8,367 bases of DNA from CAZYWA01 sp964650975 [NCBI: uncultured bacterium] (GTDB lineage Bacteria; JADJOY01): positions 1-8,367 of the forward strand of contig CAZYWA010000353.1 of the NCBI GenBank assembly GCA_964650975.1, in the 5' to 3' direction. Shown here piece after piece: positions 1-6,570 of the stretch. Within the stretch, counting starts at the first letter, position 1. Each line of letters opens with the position of its first letter. The notes beneath the pieces were generated by a model, which saw only the letters and a list, made by a program, of their open reading frames with translations, was not told the origin of the DNA and did no database searches. The translations under genes were made by a program, and so were the position numbers.

Positions 1-1
1 C

Positions 2-859
2 CCCGAGCTCAACTCCACCGAGCAGGAGTACCTGATCGCGAAGCGCTCGTACGATCAGGTCAAGGGCCGGAACCTGGGCGACGCCGAGCGCCGCGCGCAG
101 GACTTGCTGCAGGCGACCCGCGAGCGGCTGCTGCTCTGGGACGTCTCCGCCGCCGACATCGCGGCGCTCGAGAAGAGCGGCACGGCTGGGCGCACCGTCA
201 CGATCCGCTCGCCCTACGGGGGCGTGGTCGTCGAGCGGAAGGCCGTGCACGGCATGCAGGTGAGCCCGGGGGACACCGTGTTCGCGATCGCCGACACCAG
301 CGAGGTGTGGGTGCTCGCCGACATCTACGAGTACGAGCTGCCGTACGTGGCCGTCGGCCAGCACGCGCGCATGACGCTCTCGTACCTCGCCGGGCGGAGC
401 TGGGAAGGTGTGGTCACGTTCATCTATCCGACCGTCGAGTCGAAGACGCGCACGGTCAAGGTGCGCATCGAGTTCGCGAACCCGGAGCTGGTCCTGAAGC
501 CCGACATGTTCGCGGACGTGGTGATGGAAGGAGACCTGGGCCAGGCGCTGGTGGTCCCGGAGCGGGCCGTGATCACCACCGGTCTGCGCAATCTGGTGTT
601 CGTCGATCTGGGCGGAGGCCGGCTCGAGCCACGCGTGGTGGACGTCGGCACGCACCTGAGCAACGCATACGAGATCCGCTCCGGTCTGGCCGAAGGCGAG
701 CGGGTGGTCACGAGCGGCAACTTCCTCATCGACTCCGAGTCGCGTCTCGAGGCGGCGGTGTCGGGCGCCGCGGCCGCGGCCGCGGCGGAGTCGAGCGGCC
801 GCGAGGGACCGCGGCCCTCCGGATCTCCCGCTGAGCCTGCGGATCGCGGAGGTGCGTGA
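2..859 (+). CDS. cusB: CusB-type RND efflux periplasmic adaptor, 5' end cut off by the window
   Basis: Reading frame open from base 2 to TGA at 857-859; 285 C-terminal residues are visible and the true start lies outside. A TTG at 104 opens an in-frame subset but is not the real start, because the residues before it (PELNSTEQEYLIAKRSY) already match the alpha-hairpin region of CusB adaptors. In order: end of the helical hairpin (about 1-55), lipoyl-like barrel-sandwich strand pair (about 65-98, SPYGGVVVERKAVHGMQVSPGD), beta-barrel (about 101-178, VWVLADIYEYEL to KPDMFADVVME), membrane-proximal domain, and the typical ending FLIDSESRLEAAV. An Ala-rich, Gly/Pro/Ser tail follows with no metal-binding residues. 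Family role: links the inner-membrane pump to the outer-membrane channel and passes periplasmic Cu(I)/Ag(I) to the pump. The N-terminal methionines that bind metal in E. coli CusB are not in view, so substrate rests on the neighbouring pump. Confidence 0.93.
   Translation, partial: PELNSTEQEYLIAKRSYDQVKGRNLGDAERRAQDLLQATRERLLLWDVSAADIAALEKSGTAGRTVTIRSPYGGVVVERKAVHGMQVSPGDTVFAIADTSEVWVLADIYEYELPYVAVGQHARMTLSYLAGRSWEGVVTFIYPTVESKTRTVKVRIEFANPELVLKPDMFADVVMEGDLGQALVVPERAVITTGLRNLVFVDLGGGRLEPRVVDVGTHLSNAYEIRSGLAEGERVVTSGNFLIDSESRLEAAVSGAAAAAAAESSGREGPRPSGSPAEPADRGGA
767..787 (+). repeat. GCGGCC-type simple repeat encoding seven alanines in the adaptor tail
   Basis: Alternating GCC/GCG codons encode an uninterrupted run of seven Ala just after the conserved FLIDSESRLEAAV ending of the adaptor. 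It is a low-complexity stretch in a disordered C-terminal tail. It is likely prone to slippage and has no evident function. Confidence 0.6.
848..853 (+). promoter_or_regulatory. Ribosome binding site deciding the cusA start
   Basis: GGAGGT lies 5 bases before the ATG at 859 but only 2 bases before the in-frame GTG at 856. The spacing favours ATG 859 as the start. The site is inside the last codons of the adaptor gene, so both genes are read from one message. Confidence 0.75.
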
Positions 860-3800
860 TGATCGACCGGCTCATCGCGCTCTGCGCGCGCCGTCCGCTG
901 ACGGTGCTGGTGGTGGTCGGCGTGCTGGTGGTGTTCGCCATCCAGCAAGTGCGCACCATCCCGCTCGACGCGCTCCCCGACCTCTCCGACACCCAGGTGA
1001 TCGTCTACTCGCGCTGGGATCGGAGCCCCGACATCCTCGAGGACCAAGTCACGTATCCGATCATCTCCGCGCTGCTCGGCGCGCCGCGCGTCAAGACCAT
1101 CCGCGGTTTCTCGGACTTCGGATTCTCGTACGTGTACGTGATCTTCGAGGACGGCACCGATCTCTACTGGGCACGCAGCCGGGTGCTCGAGTACCTGAGC
1201 AAGATCCTGCCCGTCTTGCCCGAAGGCGTCCGCACGGAGCTGGGGCCGGATGCGACGGGCGTCGGCTGGGTCTACCAGTACGCGCTCATCGACCGCAGCG
1301 GCCGCCACGACCTGGCCGAGCTGCGCTCGTTCCAGGACTGGAACCTGCGCTACGCGCTGCAGGCGGTGCCGGGCGTGGCGGAGGTCGCGTCGATCGGCGG
1401 CTTCGTGCGCCAGTACCAGGTCACGGTCGATCCCAACCGCCTGGTGGCCTACGACCTCTCGGTGATGCAGGTCGCCGACGCGATCCGCAAATCGAACGTC
1501 GAGGTGGGCGGGCGGTTGATCGAGATCAGCGGCGCCGAGTTCATGGTGCGCGGCCGCGGCTACCTGAAGCAGATCTCCGATCTCGAGCAAGCGGTGCTCA
1601 AGACCGACGAGCAAGGAACACCGGTCTTGCTTCGCGACGTGGCGCGAGTGCAGCTCGGGCCCGACATCCGTCGCGGCGTGGTCGATTTCGACGGCATCGG
1701 CGACGCGGTGGGCGGCATCGTGGTGATGCGTCACGGCGAGAACGCGCTCAATACCATCCAGGCGGTGAAGACCAAGCTCGCCGAGCTGAAAGCGTCGCTT
1801 CCCGAAGGTGTGGAGCTGGTGCCGGTCTACGACCGCTCCGAGCTGATCCACCGCTCGATCCACACGCTGAAGCATGAGCTCTTGATCGAGATGGCGATCG
1901 TGTCGGGCGTGATCTTGATCTTCCTGTGGCACATCCCTTCGGCGGCGATCCCGATCTTCACGCTGCCGGTGGCCGTGCTCTTGGCGTTCATTCCGATGCG
2001 CGCACTCGGCGTGTCGAGCAACATCATGAGCTTGGGCGGCATCGCGGTGGCGATCGGTGCGCTCGTCGATGCCGCGGTGGTGGTGGTCGAAAACGCCCAC
2101 AAACGCCTCGAAGCGTGGGACCGGGAAGGGCGCCACGGCGATTACCGCGAGGTGCTGATCCGCGCGATCCAGGAGGTCGGGCGTCCGAGCTTCTACTCGC
2201 TGCTGGTGATCGCGGTCTCGTTCCTGCCGATCTTCGCTCTCGAAGCGCAGGAAGGACGGCTCTTCAAGCCGCTCGCCTTCACCAAGAACCTGTCGATGGC
2301 GGTCGCCGCGGTGCTCGCGATCACGCTCGATCCCGCGCTGCGGCTGCTCTTCACGCGGCTCGAGCCGTTCACCTTCCGGCCGCGTCCGCTGGCCTGGCTC
2401 GCGAACGCCATGATGGTCGGAAAGATGCACCCGGAGGAGAGACACCCGATCAGCCGGGTGCTCTTCTTCCTCTACGAGCCGGTCAACCGGTTCGTGCTGC
2501 GCTTCCCGAAGCTCGTCATCCTGACGGCGATCGCGGTGGTGGCGCTCACGGTGCCGGTCTATCGCTCGCTCGACACCGAGTTCATGCCGCCCCTCAACGA
2601 AGGCGCGGTGCTCTACATGCCCACCACGTTGCCGGGCATCTCGGTGGGCGAGGCGCAACGCTGGCTCACCACCCAGGACCGGTTGCTCAAGACCATCCCC
2701 GAGGTGGAGCGCGTGTTCGGCAAGGCGGGACGCGCCGAAACGTCGACCGATCCGGCGCCCTTCTCGATGGTCGAGACCAACTTGCTCTTGAAGCCCGAGA
2801 GCGAGTGGCGCACCCAGCCGCGCTGGTACTCGAGCTGGGCGCCCAATTGGCTCAAGCCCGCATTTCGGCTGCTGGTGCCGGAGACGCTCACCTGGGACGA
2901 GCTGGTGAACGAGATGGACTCCAAGCTCAGGCTTCCGGGCACCACCAACGCCTGGACCATGCCGATCAAGAACCGCATCGACATGCTCACGACCGGCGTG
3001 CGCACGCCCGTCGGCGTCAAGGTGTTCGGTGCCGATCTCGCCGAGATCGAGCGCATCGGCACCGAGCTGGAGCGGATCCTGCCCGCGGTCGCCGGCACGC
3101 GCAGCGTCTACGCGGAGCGCGTCGCGGGTGGCTATTTCCTCGACTTCGATCTGCGCCGCGAGCAGCTCGCGCGCTACGGGCTCTCGGTGGCCGATGCGCA
3201 GACCACGATCATGACCGCGATCGGCGGCGACAACATCACCACCACCGTCGAAGGGCGCGCGCGTTATCCGGTGAACCTGCGCTACCCGCGCGAGCTGCGC
3301 GACAACGTCGAGAGCCTGCGCCGGGTGCTGGTGCGTACCGCCAGCGGAGCGCAGATCCCGCTCGAGCAGCTCGCCGACATCCACACCACCCTCGGCCCGT
3401 CGATGATCCGCGACGAGAACGGCCGGCTCGCCGGCTACGTGTACGTCGACGTCGACACCTCGAAGCGCGCCGTCGGCAGCTACGTCGCCGAGGCCAAGGA
3501 GCTGGTCGCGAGCAAGCTCAAGCTGCCCGAGGGCTATTCGCTCACCTGGAGCGGCCAGTACGAGGCGATGGAGCGGGTGCGGGCGCGGCTGCAGCTGGTG
3601 GTGCCGATCACGCTCGCGATCGTGTTCGCGCTCATCTACTTCAATACCGGCTCGGTGCCCAAGACACTCATCGTGCTGATGGCGGTGCCGTTCTCGATGG
3701 TGGGCGCGGTGTGGCTGCTCAAGGCGCTGGGCTTTCACGTGAGCATCGGCGTGTGGGTGGGAATCATCGCGCTGCTCGGGCTCGACGCGGAGACCGGGAT

Positions 3801-4128
3801 TTTCATGCTTCTCTACCTCGATCTCGCCTTCGACGAGTGGAAGGCGAAGGGGCGCATGGCGTCCGTCGCGCACCTCAAGGAAGCGATCCACCACGGCGCC
3901 GTGATGCGCGTCCGCCCCAAGGTGATGACCGTCGCGTGCGCCTTCATGGGCCTGGTGCCGATCCTGTTCTCGACCGGCAGCGGCGCCGACGTCATGAAGC
4001 GCATCGCGGCACCGATGATCGGCGGCCTCACCACGAGCTTCGTGATGGAGCTGGCGGTTTATCCGGCGATCTATCTGCTGTGGCGGAGCAGGGGCCTCGT
4101 CAGAGCCGGGGGCAGGGCATCCGTTTGA
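859..4128 (+). CDS. cusA: CusA-type heavy-metal RND efflux pump (Cu/Ag)
   Basis: 1089-residue inner-membrane proton/metal antiporter, the motor of a tripartite exporter; E. coli CusA has 1047. TM1 is about residues 14-32, followed by the HME-RND signature PLDALPDLSD (35-44). Periplasmic domains are interleaved with TM2-6 (about 340-500) and a second set after residue 910. Proton-relay residues are present: D404 in TM4 (GALVDAA), E978 (LDAETG) and K1021 (RVRPKVMT). The three metal-site methionines of E. coli CusA (M573, M623, M672 from memory) match M587 (YMPTTLPG), M637 (FSMVET) and M709 (RIDMLTTG). This favours Cu(I)/Ag(I) over divalent Czc-type substrates. Other proposed relay methionines are partly replaced. 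About 23 extra residues lie between M637 and M709. ATG 859 overlaps the adaptor TGA by one base (TGATG), indicating translational coupling; GTG 856 is a weaker alternative start. Family assignment is firm; the substrate is inferred. Confidence 0.96.
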   Translation: MIDRLIALCARRPLTVLVVVGVLVVFAIQQVRTIPLDALPDLSDTQVIVYSRWDRSPDILEDQVTYPIISALLGAPRVKTIRGFSDFGFSYVYVIFEDGTDLYWARSRVLEYLSKILPVLPEGVRTELGPDATGVGWVYQYALIDRSGRHDLAELRSFQDWNLRYALQAVPGVAEVASIGGFVRQYQVTVDPNRLVAYDLSVMQVADAIRKSNVEVGGRLIEISGAEFMVRGRGYLKQISDLEQAVLKTDEQGTPVLLRDVARVQLGPDIRRGVVDFDGIGDAVGGIVVMRHGENALNTIQAVKTKLAELKASLPEGVELVPVYDRSELIHRSIHTLKHELLIEMAIVSGVILIFLWHIPSAAIPIFTLPVAVLLAFIPMRALGVSSNIMSLGGIAVAIGALVDAAVVVVENAHKRLEAWDREGRHGDYREVLIRAIQEVGRPSFYSLLVIAVSFLPIFALEAQEGRLFKPLAFTKNLSMAVAAVLAITLDPALRLLFTRLEPFTFRPRPLAWLANAMMVGKMHPEERHPISRVLFFLYEPVNRFVLRFPKLVILTAIAVVALTVPVYRSLDTEFMPPLNEGAVLYMPTTLPGISVGEAQRWLTTQDRLLKTIPEVERVFGKAGRAETSTDPAPFSMVETNLLLKPESEWRTQPRWYSSWAPNWLKPAFRLLVPETLTWDELVNEMDSKLRLPGTTNAWTMPIKNRIDMLTTGVRTPVGVKVFGADLAEIERIGTELERILPAVAGTRSVYAERVAGGYFLDFDLRREQLARYGLSVADAQTTIMTAIGGDNITTTVEGRARYPVNLRYPRELRDNVESLRRVLVRTASGAQIPLEQLADIHTTLGPSMIRDENGRLAGYVYVDVDTSKRAVGSYVAEAKELVASKLKLPEGYSLTWSGQYEAMERVRARLQLVVPITLAIVFALIYFNTGSVPKTLIVLMAVPFSMVGAVWLLKALGFHVSIGVWVGIIALLGLDAETGIFMLLYLDLAFDEWKAKGRMASVAHLKEAIHHGAVMRVRPKVMTVACAFMGLVPILFSTGSGADVMKRIAAPMIGGLTTSFVMELAVYPAIYLLWRSRGLVRAGGRASV

Positions 4129-4149
4129 GCCCGAGTGGGTATCCGTTTG
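4115..4149 (+). repeat. Short imperfect direct repeat across the cusA stop codon
   Basis: GGGCATCCGTTTG at 4115-4127 recurs as GGGTATCCGTTTG at 4137-4149, 22 bases apart, with one mismatch in 13. The first copy overlaps the last cusA codons and the second abuts the left arm of the large inverted repeat. It may be a small duplication or protein site; chance is not excluded. Confidence 0.45.
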
Positions 4150-4315
4150 GCGGCGCGGCGGCGGGCGCTCGCCCCGGGGCACGGCCGGCCATCGCATCGA
4201 CTCTGAGGGCGGGCCGGCCTGCATTCGGCCTCGCGCGTACTTCATCGCGATGAGGACGCCGTCGCGATGCTCGGCCTCGAGCACCCCGGGGCGAGCGCCC
4301 GCCGCCGCGCCGCCA
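4148..4315. repeat. Large inverted repeat with a perfect 32-bp stem, 104-base interior
   Basis: The left arm 4148-4179 is the exact reverse complement of the right arm 4284-4315. Pairing resumes inside the stem with GGCC 4187-4190 against 4273-4276 and GCATCG 4194-4199 against CGATGC 4265-4270, giving an imperfect stem of more than 40 pairs. The interior contains a 12-base palindrome (TCATCGCGATGA, 4242-4253). The left arm starts 19 bases after the cusA stop. As RNA this would be a very stable hairpin able to end or protect the cusA message, but no T-tract follows. As DNA it could be a palindromic mobile repeat. Which of these applies cannot be told from one copy. Confidence 0.85.
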
Positions 4316-4339
4316 CGAGATCGATCGCAAGCGAAGGCA

Positions 4340-4494
4340 CTGCCGACCTAAATCACCGGCCAAGTACCAGAGCGATCTCGTGGGGAGGGTGCCCGCGCCT
4401 TCCGCGCTCCTGCCGCGCCGGGCTCGAAGCGGACCGGCGGGAGCCGGTCCCTCCCGCAGATCGCTCACATTCATGGCCGGTGATGTAGTGGCAG
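4340..4494. repeat. Second nested inverted repeat upstream of the small Cys-protein gene
   Basis: Arms pair in register from outside in: CTGCC 4340-4344 with GGCAG 4490-4494; ATCACCGGCCA 4352-4362 with TGGCCGGTGAT 4474-4484 (11 bp); AGCGATCT 4371-4378 with AGATCGCT 4458-4465 (8 bp); GGGAGGG 4383-4389 with CCCTCCC 4449-4455 (7 bp). Each segment is perfect and separated by small internal loops. The right end is 29 bases before the start of the next gene. It could be a structured 5' leader, a terminator region or a small palindromic element. Confidence 0.7.
4431..4450 (+). other. Perfect 8-bp hairpin with a GGGA tetraloop
   Basis: GGACCGGC at 4431-4438 and GCCGGTCC at 4443-4450 are exact reverse complements around a 4-base loop. 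The last two bases overlap the CCCTCCC arm of the larger structure, so the two folds are partly exclusive. There is no T-run after it, so it is not a standard intrinsic terminator. Confidence 0.6.
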
Positions 4495-4523
4495 CAGGGC
4501 AGTTGCAGCAGTAGATTGAGCGC

Positions 4524-4919
4524 ATGAGGCACGCCAGTTCCATGCGGGCCGCGGTCCAGGTGATCGCGGCGTTGTCGCTGGTTCTGGCTGCTTCCTCGCC
4601 GTGCGGGTCTCACTGGCGCGTGCCGTCGCGGGACTGCGCGTGCGCCGAGGCGGCGCCTCCGGCTGGGCCTTCGGCTCGTGACGCGCAACTCGCGGCTGCG
4701 AGCTGCTGCCGGTTGGGGTCGCACGCCAGCGACCAGGCCTCCTTTCCGGTTCGTGCGTCCGCTGCTTGGTCCGAATCGGGAGCCGCTCCGGCGGTCGTGC
4801 TCGCAGCTGCGGCCACGATGACGCGGCCTCTCGCGTTGCAGCGCGCGGCGGCCGGATCGCGTGGTCCCTCACCAGGCTCGGCATCGCTCTTCCAGCAGCA
4901 CGCGTCGCTGTTGCTCTGA
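4524..4919 (+). CDS. Small secreted Cys-containing protein, function unknown
   Basis: 131 codons on the same strand as its neighbours. The N terminus looks like a Sec signal peptide: basic residues, then a hydrophobic core around residues 10-25 (VQVIAALSLVLAA). The mature part holds C27, then C38 and C40 (DCAC) and the pair C61-C62 (SCC), followed by an Ala/Pro/Ser-rich stretch and the ending LFQQHASLLL. I do not recognise a named family. Short exported proteins of this look, with paired Cys and a hydrophobic end after a His, occur upstream of heavy-metal efflux genes (recalled, not searched). The Cys pattern would suit thiol metal binding in the periplasm, but that is a guess. The start is uncertain: ATG 4524 has only a weak TGAG before it, and the in-frame ATG at 4542 keeps the signal peptide. 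It precedes the efflux lipoprotein gene by 133 bases. Confidence 0.55.
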   Translation: MRHASSMRAAVQVIAALSLVLAASSPCGSHWRVPSRDCACAEAAPPAGPSARDAQLAAASCCRLGSHASDQASFPVRASAAWSESGAAPAVVLAAAATMTRPLALQRAAAGSRGPSPGSASLFQQHASLLL

Positions 4920-5040
4920 TCCCCTTCACTGGCCGCTGATCCGCCTGCCCCTTGCGGTGCGAGGGAGGCGGCGTGCTGCCGTGGCGCTGCTCCTGGGCGG
5001 GCCGCGGCGCAATCGACGGGCCGTGAAAGGTCGCGGCACG

Positions 5041-5046
5041 AGGAGG
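5041..5046 (+). promoter_or_regulatory. Strong ribosome binding site fixing the TolC-family start
   Basis: AGGAGG sits 6 bases before the ATG at 5053. It selects this start over the longer in-frame opening at 4861, which would overlap the preceding gene and would bury the lipoprotein signal peptide. Confidence 0.85.
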
Positions 5047-5052
5047 AGCGCG

Positions 5053-6570
5053 ATGCGAGGTCGAGGGTTGGTTCTGGGCTGGGTGCTGGTCGCGTGCGGC
5101 TGCGCCACGGTCGATCCGAGCGGCGATTACGCGTCGCTCGCCACGAAGGTGCGCGAGCGCACCGGTGAGGAGCTGCGGACACCGTCCGGTGCCGGCGATG
5201 CGGCGGAGACCGAGCGGCAAGTGGCCGCGCGGGTTCGGGAGCTTCTGGCCGAGCCCCTCACCGCGGATCGCGCGGTGGCGGTGGCGCTGATCGCGAGTCC
5301 GCGCATCCAGTCGATGCTCGAGGAGCTGGGCATCGCGGAGGCCGATCTGGTCGAGTCGGGCTTCATCGCGAACCCGAGCCTGCACGCGGAGGTCCGGTTT
5401 CCAGCGCGCCCGCAGCTGCCCTTCGAGATCGACGTGGCGCAGGAGCTCCTGAGCCTGCTCTTCCGGCCGATGCGGGTGCGCGTCGCGGAGCAGGCGCTCG
5501 ACGCCAAGCAGGGCGAGCTGGTCCAGGGCGTGGTGGCCAGCGCGAGCGCCGTCGAGCGCGCGTTTATCGAAGCGCAGACCGCGGCGCAGCGGGCGAGTTT
5601 ACGGCGAGCGATCGTCGAGTCGACGGCGGCCGCCGCCACCGCGGCCGGGAAGCTCCGCGTCGCCGGGAACGTCACCGATCTCGAGGTCGCGAGCGAGGAG
5701 GCGCTCCACGAGGAGGCGCGGATCGCGCTCGCCGAGACCGAAGGCGAGTCGCGCGCCAAGCGCGAGGCGGTGAACCGGTCCCTGGGACTCTGGGGCCCGG
5801 ACGTGGGCTGGAGCCTCGAGCCGCGGCTGCCGGATCCTCCTGCGGACGACGGGCCAGGCGGAAGCCTCGAAGCGTTCGCGATCGAGAATCGCACCGACCT
5901 CGCGGCGTTGCGCCACTGGATCGAGTCGCGCGCTCAGTCGGCCGAGCTGGCTCGGTACATGGGATGGCTCGAGGGCCTCTCGGTGCTCGGTCACTACGAG
6001 CACGAGCCCGAGCCGGTGGGCACCGTCGGTCCGAGCCTGGAGCTGGTGCTGCCGATCTTCCTCCAAGGGCAGCCGGAGATCGCGCGCTCGGACGCGCGGC
6101 TGCGCCAGTCGCTCGACGAGTTCGCGGCGCTGGCCGTCGAGATCCGCTCCACGGTGCGCGCCGCGCGCGACCGGCTCGAGGTCGCGCGAGCGCGCGCCGA
6201 GCACCTCCGCACCGCGGTCATCCCGCTGCGCCAGCGGATGCTCGAGCAGACCCTGCGCGAGAGCTACGCGATGCAGGCGTCGGTTTTCCGCTTGCTGGAA
6301 GCGAAGCGTGCGGAGATCGAGGCCGGCGAGGCCTACGTTCAGGCGCTCAGCGATTACTGGCTCGCCCGCGTCGACCTGCAGGAAGCGCTCGGCGGGCGGT
6401 TTCCGTCGGATGCGGAGCAGGCGGCGGCCAACGACGTCGGGCCCGGCCGCGGGGAAGTGCGGCCCCTGAGCACCGCGCTGTCGCTCACGGGCGACGATTC
6501 CGCTTCGCCGCATCCGGGTCCGACCGAGACTGCACCGGCGAGCGCGACCGAGATGCGAGGTGACCCATGA
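5053..6570 (+). CDS. TolC-family outer-membrane efflux lipoprotein (CusC role)
   Basis: 505 residues. The N terminus is a lipoprotein signal: basic MRGRG, a short hydrophobic core, and lipobox LVAC with C15 as the lipidated residue. Two outer-membrane-efflux repeats follow, about residues 70-240 (from LTADRAVAVALIASPRIQ) and 270-460. Both are rich in long amphipathic helices (the alpha-barrel), with a family-typical turn LPIFLQGQPEIARSDA at about 333-348. The last 40 or so residues are a polar Pro/Gly/Ser tail. It would form the trimeric outer-membrane and periplasmic tunnel through which the CusBA pump discharges metal. It is separated from cusBA by the structured region, yet no other channel is visible, so it is the likely partner. 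Its TGA overlaps the next ATG (ATGA), so it is coupled to the oxidase. General OMF assignment is firm; the CusC role is from context. Confidence 0.93.
   Translation: MRGRGLVLGWVLVACGCATVDPSGDYASLATKVRERTGEELRTPSGAGDAAETERQVAARVRELLAEPLTADRAVAVALIASPRIQSMLEELGIAEADLVESGFIANPSLHAEVRFPARPQLPFEIDVAQELLSLLFRPMRVRVAEQALDAKQGELVQGVVASASAVERAFIEAQTAAQRASLRRAIVESTAAAATAAGKLRVAGNVTDLEVASEEALHEEARIALAETEGESRAKREAVNRSLGLWGPDVGWSLEPRLPDPPADDGPGGSLEAFAIENRTDLAALRHWIESRAQSAELARYMGWLEGLSVLGHYEHEPEPVGTVGPSLELVLPIFLQGQPEIARSDARLRQSLDEFAALAVEIRSTVRAARDRLEVARARAEHLRTAVIPLRQRMLEQTLRESYAMQASVFRLLEAKRAEIEAGEAYVQALSDYWLARVDLQEALGGRFPSDAEQAAANDVGPGRGEVRPLSTALSLTGDDSASPHPGPTETAPASATEMRGDP

Larger units (their letters stand above)
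4129..4523. other. Intergenic region between cusA and the downstream gene set, no convincing gene
   Basis: About 395 bases follow the cusA stop. Short open frames exist on both strands, but their conceptual proteins are low-complexity Arg/Pro/Gly sequences without recognisable domains, and they run through the inverted repeats. The stretch holds two large stem-loop structures, described separately. I see no convincing sigma-70 promoter, no CueR- or CusR-like operator, and no T-run that would make a canonical intrinsic terminator. Confidence 0.7.

Noticed and set aside
1926-4253. A 775-codon plus-strand frame overlapping cusA in another phase.
   Set aside because: Arg/Ala/Gly-rich shadow translation of a GC-rich gene, with no start context or recognisable motif.
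424-4284. A 1286-codon open frame on the minus strand, antisense to cusA and part of cusB.
   Set aside because: It is opposite clearly real cusB/cusA coding sequence, its protein is a low-complexity Arg/His/Asp-rich mix with no domain, and long antisense frames are expected where third positions are nearly all G or C. It starts inside the inverted repeat without a ribosome site.
4340-4494. Integron attC site or CRISPR repeat as an explanation for the second inverted repeat.
   Set aside because: No GTTRRRY/RYYYAAC core pair at the ends, no integrase, and no regularly spaced repeats.
4129-4523. CueR- or CusR-type copper operator in the gap.
   Set aside because: I looked for the ACCTT...AAGGT dyad and the AT-rich CusR box and found neither; the visible dyads are GC-rich and too widely spaced.
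4861-5052. A 64-codon N-terminal extension of the channel protein.
   Set aside because: It overlaps the preceding gene, has no ribosome site, and would hide the lipoprotein signal that begins at 5053 after AGGAGG.
4471-5385. A 304-codon minus-strand frame across the small gene and the start of the channel gene.
   Set aside because: Pro/Arg/Thr-rich composition without domains; it opposes the channel gene and its strong ribosome site. It does cast some doubt on the small Cys gene, which is why that call is only moderate.
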